A stretch of DNA of 26,928 bases from Phaeoceros laevis (Eukaryota; Anthocerotophyta; Anthocerotopsida; Notothyladales). Position numbers and translations under genes: made by a program. Below the pieces are notes generated by a model. It was not told where the DNA came from and searched no databases. It saw nothing but the letters and a program-made list of their open reading frames with translations. The first letter of the stretch is position 1. The number at the start of each line of letters is the position of its first letter. Positions 1-7,758 of the stretch are shown here, in pieces. The stretch is taken from positions 1 to 26,928 of the forward strand of contig JBNGIQ010008831.1 of the NCBI GenBank assembly GCA_049999765.1, read 5' to 3'.

Positions 1-312
1 GGGGAGTGGGGACTCGAACACGAAATTGTGGTTGATACACTCGGATCACGAAAGGCGCGAAAGCACACGTCCATCGGCAGTCAGGCCAGCCATAGCAATG
101 CCCAGGTGATTCTCGATCTTAAAAAGCTTTCTCTGATGGGAGGACAGCTCCGAGGACGCCTTGTTCACTGTAGCCAGCACAGCGTGAGTCTTGGACCGAA
201 GGCCGATGGCTGCACTGCCCTGCTTCACTGCTTCCATGGCGTACTCCACTTGGTGCAACCGGCCGGCCGGACTCCATGTGGTGACATCGGTGTCATACTG
301 ATTTCGAAACAT
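1..312 (-). pseudogene. 20S proteasome subunit alpha type-1 (PAF1-like), 5' part with in-frame stop
   Basis: The minus frame from the ATG at 312 begins [15 protein letters not shown] and continues with [19 protein letters not shown], the conserved N-terminus and alpha-subunit signature of the alpha-1 (PAF1/PSMA1) subunit of the 20S core, part of the cytosolic/nuclear protein-degradation machinery. The frame runs to VLSR and then meets TGA at 46-48. Downstream of that stop, in the same frame, 45-1 still encodes SECINHNFVFESPLP, which is how the family continues. Where plant homologues read about YMR-SE, this copy reads L-S-stop-SE. The simplest reading is a CGA to TGA change at a CpG, giving a disrupted copy or pseudogene. 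A sequencing error at one base is possible. The gene runs off the left edge, so the rest cannot be judged. The start at 312 is the family start. It is divergent from the MAK11-like gene. Confidence 0.85.
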
Positions 313-1144
313 GGGGCAGTCGTCTAGTCCCTGTATACCGCGCTGAGGTCAATTGAAATGCTTTCGAGACATGGAACCAGTCTTAGCAACGGGGAATGCA
401 AGCAACTTCGGAGAAAAGGGCCCTCTCGACTTGTGAGTACAGCATATACTCGAAGATTGTTACTGAACAGGGATTTTAGGGTTTAGGGTTTACATGTTCG
501 AAAGGGTCCCCATGTCTATTCTGTACCGGTTTAAGCTCGCAGTAGCTGATGGCTACCGTCGTCGGACCATCGGGGACGTATGACGAAGACCTTGGAAGCC
601 GGGTACGGTGTTGAATTGTCGGTTCCGATACGGGCAGCGCTTATGTGGGGTTGCCAAGTTTTTGTATGCCCAGCTTTATGTTATGGAATTGTAACTCACA
701 GCAGCACTGGATTGCAGGTGCATACCCTAGAGGTGGCCTGTGTTGAGTTGAGGGAGTTGCCAGAAACTCGGGTGAGTGCCCTTTGGTTTTCTCTGTGATG
801 TTGAACAAATCTCTGTCTCTGAAAAAGCTTGCTGAGAATGCAATGTTTGGTTCTACAGGCGGTCTACCAGAAACGTGGTGCTGTTTTTTTTTCGTTCGGA
901 CCTGAAGTCGACCATGGCTTTTCAGAAGAGTACGTTTTCTCCTATTTTTGGAACCATCTATTTTCTGTTCCCTTTTTAGTGAATGCTTGTCTCCCCGATC
1001 AATGCTTGTTTTGTTGGTACAGGACAGCTTGAGAAAGCAAGGGGCTCCTTGGCGAAGGCTTAGAGCAGGCACGCTGTTTGCTGGGCTGACCGAGGAGGGT
1101 AACGCCTCTCAACTGGTAGTATTGGGTTGTAAGTGTCTGCATTT
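313..1144. other. divergent intergenic/leader region between proteasome alpha-1 and MAK11-like genes
   Basis: 832 bp separate the two divergent start codons. No ORF here resembles a known protein. The right half contains several intron-like signals on the plus strand: a GTGAGT-type donor near 771, an acceptor-like TTCTACAG near 858 and another TTGGTACAG near 1022. These may belong to a spliced 5' leader of the MAK11-like gene, but I cannot place exons. A telo-box lies in the left part. Confidence 0.4.
475..492. promoter_or_regulatory. telo-box (two TTTAGGG units)
   Basis: The motif TTTAGGGTTTAGGGTTT is a short interstitial plant telomere-type repeat. Telo-boxes (AAACCCTAA) are an established promoter element of plant genes for ribosome and translation components. 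The position between a proteasome gene and a ribosome-biogenesis gene fits a regulatory role, which is an inference. Confidence 0.55.
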
Positions 1145-2652
1145 ATGAAGCTGGTGGCCGGCTCATACGAGCGGTTCTTATGGGGCTGGAAGGTGAAAGA
1201 GAAGCCAGCCTCTTTGGAATGTGCTTTTTCATACCCAGCACACATAGGACCTGTTAAATGCATTGCTGGATGTGGCTCCGTTGTTGCCACAGGAGGTACA
1301 GATGACACCATAAGGGTGTTTGACATAAACACGATGAGCGATAAAGGGTCTCTTGTGAAGCATGAGGGTGCAGTCACTTGCCTTTCTTTCTATGGAACTG
1401 CCACGTCTGAAAGTGTGATTCATCCAACTCATTTGTTAAGTGGATCTGAAGATGGGCGAATTTGCATCTGGGACACGGATGCTTGGATTCATCTGAAGAC
1501 TTTGACTGGGGGGAAAAGAACTGCTATCAACGACCTGGCAGTCCATCCCTCTGGGCGTATTGCCCTCTCTGTTGATCATGATGCGCACCTCAGAATGTGG
1601 AACCTGATGAAAGGAAGGTGTAGCTTTTCAGCAAAACTGCCATCAGAAGCATCGCTCATCCAGTTTGCTGCTGGGGAGGGGAAGTTTTATTCTGTAGCTA
1701 GGGACTGCATTGTGGAGATCTCCAATGCCGAGGATGGACAGGTCGCTCAGACGTTGCAACATGAGAAACGGGTCCTGTGCATGGGTTTGCACAAGGTATG
1801 GATCTTTTCCAAGGTCGTAGTCTACTTACGATTAAGAAATGCTCTTGCCATGCCACTGATCTATAAAACTGAGGTTTGGGTTACTGATTAAATTACGGAG
1901 TGCAGGGAACTCTTTTGGTGACTGGAGGGGAAGGTTGTTCAGTTGACGCTTGGGATGTTCGCACAGGGAAGGTGGAATTTTGTGTATCCAAAGCTCACAC
2001 AAGCAGAATCAAGGGCATTGCTTTGCTTGATGGAAGTCAGAATTCTCAGCTGGAAAATTTCCCACACTTGATTGCCTCGGCGTCCTCAGATGGACTTGTA
2101 CGAGTCTGGGATACAAGGATGGCACGAAGTGCAGATGTGACTGACACATCGAAGCCTCTGATGGAGAGTGCTACGAAGTCCAGACTGACCTGCCTCATCA
2201 GCTGTGGGAATTTGAGAAGTAAGTGAGCTTCGCTGATTGTGGTCTGGGGAACATTCAGGCACAGGCGTGCCTGAACTGGCTTGCTAAAGAGACTATCATG
2301 TAAGAAGGCTCGTAAGACAGTTGAACTTTTGCTCGGAGAACGTCTATTGAGGTCGAATTTCTCTTTCGCTTTCTTACTGTCCACTCTGTCTTTTTTCACA
2401 GAGAAAGTGATTCCTAATGCATACAGCGGAGAGGATGCCACTGCAGCAACTGAGGGTGCACCCCCATCCAAACGGTGCGTCTCAACCGGGGGTTTAGGAA
2501 GCACCCAGGACGGGCGAAAAGGTGCGAGGGATAATGGTAGTGTACCTGGGGAGAGACGGAGCAGCCGGGAAGCTGAGAGATCAACCATCAAGAAAAGGTT
2601 GGATCTGGTGGAACCAAGACTCACCAAAAAGAAGAAGCAACGCAAGGGCTGA
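1145..2652 (+). CDS. MAK11 / PAK1IP1-like WD40 ribosome-biogenesis protein, three exons
   Basis: Spliced model: 1145-1795, 1906-2218, 2402-2652, about 404 aa. Donors at 1796 (GTATGG) and 2219 (GTAAGT) and acceptors ending at 1905 (TGCAG) and 2401 (TTCACAG) keep one frame (phase 0, then phase 1). The start is the ATG at 1145, because the protein then opens MKLVAGSYERFLWGW like plant MAK11 homologues. WD40 blades are visible as GGTDDTIRVFD, LLSGSEDGRICIWD, DLAVHPSGRIALS, GGEGCSVDAWDVRTG and IASASSDGLVRVWDTRMA, followed by the family feature KSRLTCL. The C-terminus is a low-complexity basic tail ending KKKKQRKG, which would serve as a nuclear/nucleolar signal. Known role of the family: nucleolar factor for 60S subunit assembly (yeast Mak11, human PAK1IP1). 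The three exons contain no internal stop, so the gene looks functional. Confidence 0.9.
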
Positions 2653-4040
2653 GCTGTAACCTGCTCCAGGATTGTCCTGGACTTCTTATCCCTTTGAGAT
2701 TTTCTATTCCTGCGAAGATGATAAGCCCTCCTTTACACTCGGTCCAGGTGTTTCCAACATGGACACAAGCGTTGCCCTTGAGTGCGACGACTCACCTAAC
2801 AGGCTGGCAGATGAGGCAGTTATCCGCCTGAATGGAGGGCTGTAAATGGATAGCAGAAGAGTAGCTGAGGTGGGAGATGGCGCTAACCATGAACCTGAGT
2901 GCCCTGCATCCTTCAAGGCGTGGGGATTTTTCGAGATGAATTGCGTCATACGTCCTTGGCGACGCTGCCGGCAGCAGTCCACAGTGCTTTAGGAAGCAGA
3001 TTAGATCTGATGGAACAGGCCATGCCTCTGCTGTGACCAATCGGCAATTCCAGAGTTTGTGGACGGGCACCCGACTTGTCTGTGCCTGGCGAGATTTTGG
3101 CTGGCTGCTATTATAGAGACCTCCCAAGGGATACAGCCAGCGGCTGCACGGGCCCTCGATTCCGACAATTCTGTCAGAGAACGTGTCTCGTGCATCGACG
3201 CTGATACAGTATTGTGGGGACAATTGGTGAGCATGTACTGAGACAGAGCGCTTGGGATCAGTGCAGGCGATTGTTTTCTCGCCGACAATGTGTTGGAGAA
3301 CATGGCTCACTCAAAAACTTGGGCATCAGTTTGCTGATCCTGTCCGATCGGAGGGAGTGGCTACCCCTATCATGGGAATGTGTGAAGCCTGATACAGGTG
3401 GCCTCTCAATTCTTCACCTGAACGGCAATTGGAGCTCCGTACAATAATCTCTAGATGCATCCACTTCTGCGCGCAGACCGTCAATTGCTGTACTGTAGAC
3501 ATCTCAGCTGCGGTTGAGCCTCCGAGTCGGAGTCCTCGTGCTTCGAATTAACCTCCTGAACCGCTCAGTGCCGATGAGCTGAGTGGAGTGCCCAGCGCTG
3601 TCTACCATGCAGGGGCCGTGGAGACGCGATCAACTGGTCGAGGACAGATTTCGCACTGAAGCTGAAGACGTGGTGGAGCTCACTCCTTGGGGTTCGGTTT
3701 ATTCTAGATTAAAGTGTACCGGTTCGGTGGGGGAGCGAGCGAGATTCACTCGCGCGGTTGGGACAGCCGGAATCCTAGGTAGGCAGTAATAACAAGGCAG
3801 GCAATCATGATGGACTCGATGATGGCGTCCATGATGGTCCATCACGTCCGGAAATTTGTCGTTACAACCTCGGGCGCTCTCCATGTGACAAACCGCCAAG
3901 CAGTCTAGGTGCAGCTCCCCAGCCAGGTTTTGTTTCGGCTGCGGGCCGCAGGTTCGGCTCCCAAAGCATGCACCTAGCCCAGCCTGCGTGGCGCACGTCC
4001 TCCCGCCTTTTTTGGGCAGGAGCTCCGGACCAGTGTTTCT
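2653..4040. other. intergenic, no supported gene
   Basis: This holds the 3' flank of the MAK11-like gene and then unremarkable mid-GC sequence. The longest frame (172 codons, minus, 2792-3310) has no recognisable domain, no matching exon signals and biased composition. I treat it as chance. Confidence 0.5.
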
Positions 4041-4138
4041 GCCTTCGCCTGACGCGCGTCTTTCCTGTAAGCCCGTCTCTTAATGTGACGCCTTCGCCTG
4101 ACGCGTGTCTTTCCTGTAAGCCCGTCTCTTAAAGTGAC
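4041..4138. repeat. 49-bp tandem duplication
   Basis: 4041-4089 and 4090-4138 are two 49-bp copies that differ at two bases (ACGCGCG/ACGCGTG and AATGTG/AAAGTG). Each contains TTTCCTGTAAGCCCGTCTC. The second copy overlaps the left end of the foldback element that follows. Confidence 0.9.
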
Positions 4139-4763
4139 ACAAGTATTGATGAGGGGTAGCGTACGGGATGGTGGGTCCGACTCCTTCTGGCACGCCCGTC
4201 TCTCTCTTGCCCACATGCGGGACGTTGTGGGCAAGCCCATGGCCGCATGGCTCATGCACCCCCATGCCCCGCATGTTCATGGCTCGTGCCGCGAGCCGTG
4301 GAGAAATTGTTGAAGTACCACAGAAACTGGACATGTATACTTAGTAGGGAAGGTTGGCTGGATAGGGTGTGGGAAATAAAACTTCGAGGTCAAGCGCCTC
4401 GGGTCCGGATCAGCACTTGGATGGGGGACTTTTTGTTTCCACCTCTTGCGGTCTCCTTTGGGTTTTCCTAAGGGTCGCGGCGCTCGTTGGTAGTGCATGC
4501 CCGTGCCCGTGCCTCACCCGCATGGAGGCGCATGAAACCCCGAAGGGCGCGGCGCAATGGGTGCATGACCTAAGGTAGGCGCATGGGGGTGGGGCATGGA
4601 GGCGCATGGGCATGAGGTATGGGGGCCTGTGGGCACGTGGCCATGGGCCTACCCACAACGCCTCTCAACGCGCGCAAGAGAGAGATGGGCATGCCAGAAG
4701 GAGTCGGACCCACCATCCCGTACGTTACCTCATCAATACTTGTGTCACTTTAAGAGACAAGCT
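4119..4763. repeat. large imperfect inverted repeat (foldback/MITE-like element)
   Basis: The left arm begins near 4119 (AAGCCCGTCTCTTAAAGTGA) and runs through GGTGGGTCCGACTCCTTCTG to CTCTCTCTTGC at about 4210. It reappears inverted from 4763 back to 4674. Weaker pairing continues inward (GTTGTGGG...GCCCATGGCC) to about 4255 and 4625. The centre carries CATG-rich low-complexity sequence and a 5S-rRNA-like segment. There is no ORF and no clear target-site duplication. This is a non-coding foldback element of unknown superfamily. Confidence 0.75.
4378..4440 (+). other. 5S-rRNA-like segment with A-box/C-box order (5S-derived SINE or pseudogene)
   Basis: AACTTCGAGGTCAAGCG resembles plant 5S rRNA AACTCCGCAGTTAAGCG (13 of 17 by eye). 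GCACTTGGATGGGGGACTT resembles the C-box region GTACTAGGATGGGTGACCT. The spacing from AAGCG (4392) to GGATGGG (4419) is 27 bases, the same as in plant 5S rRNA. Similarity upstream of this and beyond about 4440 is weak, so it is not an intact 5S gene. It could be the internal Pol III promoter of a 5S-derived SINE or a degenerate pseudogene. Confidence 0.5.
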
Positions 4764-5213
4764 TGTAAGTAGTGCATAGGTAGGCTTGTGCATATTACAT
4801 GTAAGCACGCTCGGGTGTAAAGAATTACATAAGTAAGATGTAAAGATAATATAAATAGCTATTTTACTTTATATCCTTACAATAAACCGTAATAGAATCT
4901 TCATCTAACCATCAAAACGGTGTGCATGCTGAAAGTGAGGTTTAGATAATCCTGACGGCTGTGATCAAGGTGGCGTGGCTACGACAGGTTTCAATCATAC
5001 TTGAACTAGGTTGAACTAAGAAGATGTAGATTTTGAGGCTCAAGGTGAAGAATATGAAAGTGATGGGTGAAAAAAATGAGATTGTCTTCCTACTTCTACA
5101 TACATGTGTATCTTTTATATGATATTACACTAGTTCACATCTCTTTACACTTGCTGACACTTACATGTGTAAACTTTCATATATTCGAGGGCAAAGCTTT
5201 CATCCCCCGGGGG
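4764..5213. other. AT-rich non-coding stretch left of the gap
   Basis: AT-rich sequence with recurring TTACAT/ATGTAA words and no coding signal. It lies on the 3' side of the minus-strand Ty3 remnant, so it could include that element's LTR, but no second copy is present to prove this. Confidence 0.3.
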
Positions 5214-5313
5214 NNNNNNNNNNNNNNNNNNNNNNNNNNNNNNNNNNNNNNNNNNNNNNNNNNNNNNNNNNNNNNNNNNNNNNNNNNNNNNNNNNNNNNN
5301 NNNNNNNNNNNNN
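5214..5313. other. assembly gap (100 N)
   Basis: Exactly 100 N, the usual placeholder for a gap of unknown size. The flanks (CCCCCGGGGG on the left, chromodomain tail on the right) should not be treated as adjacent. Confidence 0.98.
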
Positions 5314-5773
5314 GAATCCTGGAAGTTTGAGCCCGTGCTCCTGGGCATGTGGCCTGAAAATTTCCAGAGCATTGGATAGATTTTGCACTGGTTCCCACGT
5401 CGCGTGTGATTCTGGATATCCTCGCCATAGCACTAGGAGCTTCCGGCGATGCATTCTATGACGGAGCACCCTCTCGATTTCGAATTCTTCATTGCCTGTG
5501 TCCCAGGTGGGTGGTGGGCGAATTGGAGGCGTCCCGTAGTATGGGCGGAGGAGGGAAACATGAAAAACTGAATGGATTTTGGATTTTGAGTTCCAACCTG
5601 TATGCTACCTTCACGATAAGTTGAAGAATCTTGTATGGACCGATATATCGGTCAGAGAGCTTCCTACAAGAGTTAGTGGGCAGCGTGATATACTTGGTGA
5701 TGTGATGTGATAGTATTTGAGGAGGTTGACACGGTTCCTTTAAGGATCCCCCCCCTTGCCCATAAGCGGGCAC
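5314..5773 (-). pseudogene. Ty3/gypsy chromovirus integrase C-terminus with chromodomain (remnant)
   Basis: Two minus frames together give the end of a chromovirus pol. 5773-5489 contains RKLSDRYIGPYKILQ and VAYRLEL, the conserved block after the integrase core. 5469-5314 contains RKLLVLWRGYPESHATWEP and NLSNALEI, a chromodomain with its aromatic positions, which in this group targets integration to marked chromatin. The two lie in different frames around 5490-5510 (the first stops just after HLGHRQ, while the second is already open as NEEFEIERVLRHR). The copy is therefore frameshifted. The catalytic integrase, RT and LTRs are missing or lie in the N gap. Confidence 0.85.
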
Positions 5774-5794
5774 CCGTCAACTAATGGGTACAGT

Positions 5795-5937
5795 AAACTT
5801 TATTTTGGTAAAAGTATGCCGTCGATCTCCCATTGGACACGGCTCTCAGGCTGAACTAGGGTAACCCCCATCTTTCTCTAAAGTGAGAGGATGGGTTGTT
5901 ATGGTTGGCATGCGTTACCTTTACCAAGATAAAGTTT
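5795..5937. repeat. small MITE-like hairpin
   Basis: AAACTTTATTTTGGTAAAAG at 5795 pairs with CTTTACCAAGATAAAGTTT ending at 5937, and the pairing extends inward to TATGCC/GGCATG. A second palindrome sits in the loop (AACCCCCATC at 5863 against GATGGGTT ending at 5897). It is about 143 bp with no ORF. Size and shape suggest a MITE, but the superfamily is not determined. Confidence 0.6.
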
Positions 5938-6096
5938 TTCATGTCATTATACTATTTAGAACTCAAACGTTAAATCAATATTATACTCATTTAAGAGTCA
6001 TAAGAAAGTTGTGTGATATAGTTCACTTAGTCGGGGCTGAGGTGGGGGAAGGGAGCGGCTGACGAGCGGTGTTGCCCCTAGAAGCTGAGCTCGGAT

Positions 6097-6600
6097 ATGA
6101 CACGGTGGTGCAATGCCACCAGCGCGCGGAGAGAAGATGGACACGGTCCCAATAGCGGTGTGGCGGGTGAAGGTAGACCACCGGATAGCGGAAAAAGCGT
6201 GTGTGCTCAAACAGCGGACAAGGACGAAGCAAGCGGCAGCGCGAAAAGAGTGGAGGATAATGCAGTGGAGGTGTACAAGGGGGGAGAGCCAGGAAGCACC
6301 AGTGCAGGACACCGGGAGGGCTTTGTAGCCAATGGCCCAAAACTGAAGAATGCTGCTGCCAGGGGTAGGCAGGTCGCCCTATTGCCTCTTGTTACGGTAC
6401 ATGATGATAAGGGCATCATTCCGTTGACAATAAGCAAGCTAAGAAGCACGTCAGTGCTAGGAAAGGTGGAAGGCATCACCCCGACCCTGAGGGAGGTGAC
6501 AGAATTTGTCAGACAGGTGTCTACGAAGGACCCTGTATCAATATATGTCAAAGATGACAGCTCATTCCATGTAAGAATGGTTGATACTCAAGAAAGTGCC
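6097..6600 (+). pseudogene. LINE-type ORF1 (DUF4283-like), 5' part, interrupted by TIR element
   Basis: The open frame from the ATG at 6097 ends in a region reading DPVSIYVKDDSSFHVRMVD, then QESA at 6589-6600, where the inverted repeat of an inserted element begins. The frame resumes on the far side at 15252: the bases A (6601) and TT (15252-15253) complete a codon, followed by VEMLLKSK and then LPIHLESWS. The assembled order resembles the DUF4283 domain of plant LINE ORF1/gag-like RNA-binding proteins (F-x-V-R..., then W at the end). The N-terminal ~80 residues are charged and low-complexity. The start codon is uncertain because no 5' end of the LINE can be recognised. Confidence 0.6.
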
Positions 6601-6629
6601 ACACGGTCTCCATGAAAACGGAGACGAAA
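6601..6629 (+). repeat. left terminal inverted repeat of TIR element
   Basis: 29 bp identical to the reverse complement of 15224-15252. The repeat holds its own small palindrome (GTCTCC ... GGAGAC). Confidence 0.85.
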
Positions 6630-6751
6630 TGCAGTCTCTAAAAATTAATGCCCCCGCTAGACAACCGTAACAAGGATTTATTCAATTTTACGTTTTTCTA
6701 ATGAAAGGAGTTGTGCAAAAAAGCCGCATGCCACGTATGTAATGATAATTT

Positions 6752-6860
6752 CTGCTTAAAAGACAAAAACCTGGCGTGCACCTTCCAGCTCACCACATTT
6801 TGCATACCCAGCTATCAGGGCATTTCATGTCACCACATCCTTTGTAGCCATGCTGTCAAA
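6752..6860 (-). pseudogene. PPR protein fragment, distal part (left of Copia-1)
   Basis: In the minus frame this reads DSMATKDVVT-stop-NALIAGYAKCGELEGARQVF, then a stop. It is a textbook PLS-class pentatricopeptide repeat in which the Trp of the usual VVTWNALI has become TGA. It directly continues the PPR frame at the other end of Copia-1 (…KDARRVF at 13368), with the shared bases being the 5-bp target duplication. The copy is dead. Confidence 0.85.
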
Positions 6861-7094
6861 TGAAGATCGAGGGATCGATGCGTAGGCAGAATTGTAAAAC
6901 AAGAAGTGAAATTAGTGCGTGGGCATTGCGCCCTTTAACATGTGCGCGGGGCACCGGTTCGTCGGTGTCCCGTGACTTAACCGTTTCGGTAGTTGGGGTC
7001 GTGACCGTTGATGTCACGACCCTTCATATCTATATGAATAAATGTTCTTTAATTATCTAACCTATTTATGATTATAATAACTATACTATCTTTA
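6861..7094 (-). repeat. Copia-1 3' LTR
   Basis: 234 bp. Read on the minus strand it starts TAAAGATAG and ends ATCTTCA, so its termini are TA...CA rather than TG...CA. The 5-bp TSD fixes the outer edge. It differs from the 5' LTR by five transitions. Confidence 0.92.
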
Positions 7095-7104
7095 CTCCCA
7101 CTTA
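7095..7104 (-). other. Copia-1 polypurine tract
   Basis: The minus strand reads TAAGTGGGAG directly before the 3' LTR. The same decamer precedes the 3' LTR of Copia-2. It primes plus-strand synthesis. Confidence 0.8.
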
Positions 7105-7288
7105 AGCATAAATAGATGAAGTAAAAGTAAGCTATATGCAGGTTACCCAGGTCATCCATGGCCGGTTGCCGATGGCGCTAAGTTAGGGCACGCCTTGAGT
7201 GCTTAGGTCACGGGGTCAGTCTGCCGCCGTCACTTTGACATCACCTGTTGCCGTGAGCTGCTGCGCTGTGGGCTGCCAGATCTGCGCC

Positions 7289-7706
7289 ATGGATGGACTT
7301 GAGCTTGATGCGCTGCTGTTGGTGGTAATCCTGGTGATGGCGGTACTCCTTTGCCATCGCAGGCATCCGTGCAAGGTATGCGCTGCCTTCAGGAATCTGT
7401 ACTCACTGGAGGAAGAGCTTGAGCTTGCACATTTGCGCTGGAGGGATGCGAAGGGGATGCCGCGCCTAGTCCCAGATGCGCCGTGGAGGCGCTTACCCAA
7501 CTGCATGGACCAGCTGATGTTTGCAGGCAGCGACTTCATTGACGAGGGTCGGCTGATAATCAGATACGGTGAGCTCTTGCTAGCAGCTAAGACGTCTCCC
7601 ACTGCATGCAGAAACCCGGTTACCTTTCTGACTTGCATTGCTTGATGCAGAACCCTGGTGGAAGTGTACCACCATCCAACCTTTCAGGAAATTCAGGCCG
7701 GGGTGA
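7289..7706 (+). CDS. antisense two-exon accessory gene of Copia-1 (TM + Cys protein, family not recognised)
   Basis: Spliced model 7289-7568 and 7651-7706, ~111 aa. The donor is TACG|GTGAGC at 7569 and the acceptor TTGATGCAG ends at 7650 (82-bp intron, phase 1, with CTGAC branch-like site at 7628). The ATG at 7289 sits in GCGCCATGGAT, and homology with the Copia-2 copy begins there. Residues ~8-22 are a hydrophobic segment (ALLLVVILVMAVLLC) followed by HRRH, so a membrane anchor with the C-terminal part inside is predicted. Next come PCKVC, an amphipathic E/L-rich stretch, then LPNCMD, AGSDF and GRLIIRY. Exon 2 adds EPWWKCTTIQPFRKF. It lies between the pol stop (7759) and the PPT, tail to tail with pol. 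Its counterpart at 18409-18854 shares gene structure and 41 of 67 aligned exon-1 residues. The function is unknown. Antisense extra ORFs at this site are known in some plant LTR elements. Confidence 0.75.
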
Positions 7707-7758
7707 TGGTGCTGTCTGGTTCACTGTCTGGTACCTGCAGGCTTCTTCATCAATTTTT

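Noticed and set aside
641-1072. 143-codon minus-strand frame upstream of MAK11-like gene
   Set aside because: Basic, low-complexity product with no recognisable domain. Better seen as a shadow of the 5' leader region.
2792-3310. 172-codon minus-strand frame
   Set aside because: No domain, no homologous neighbour, no splice support. A length that can arise by chance at this composition.
4410-4658. 82-codon minus frame and other frames in the CATG-rich foldback loop
   Set aside because: Products are His/Pro/Arg-rich artefacts of repeated CATGCGCC-type words.
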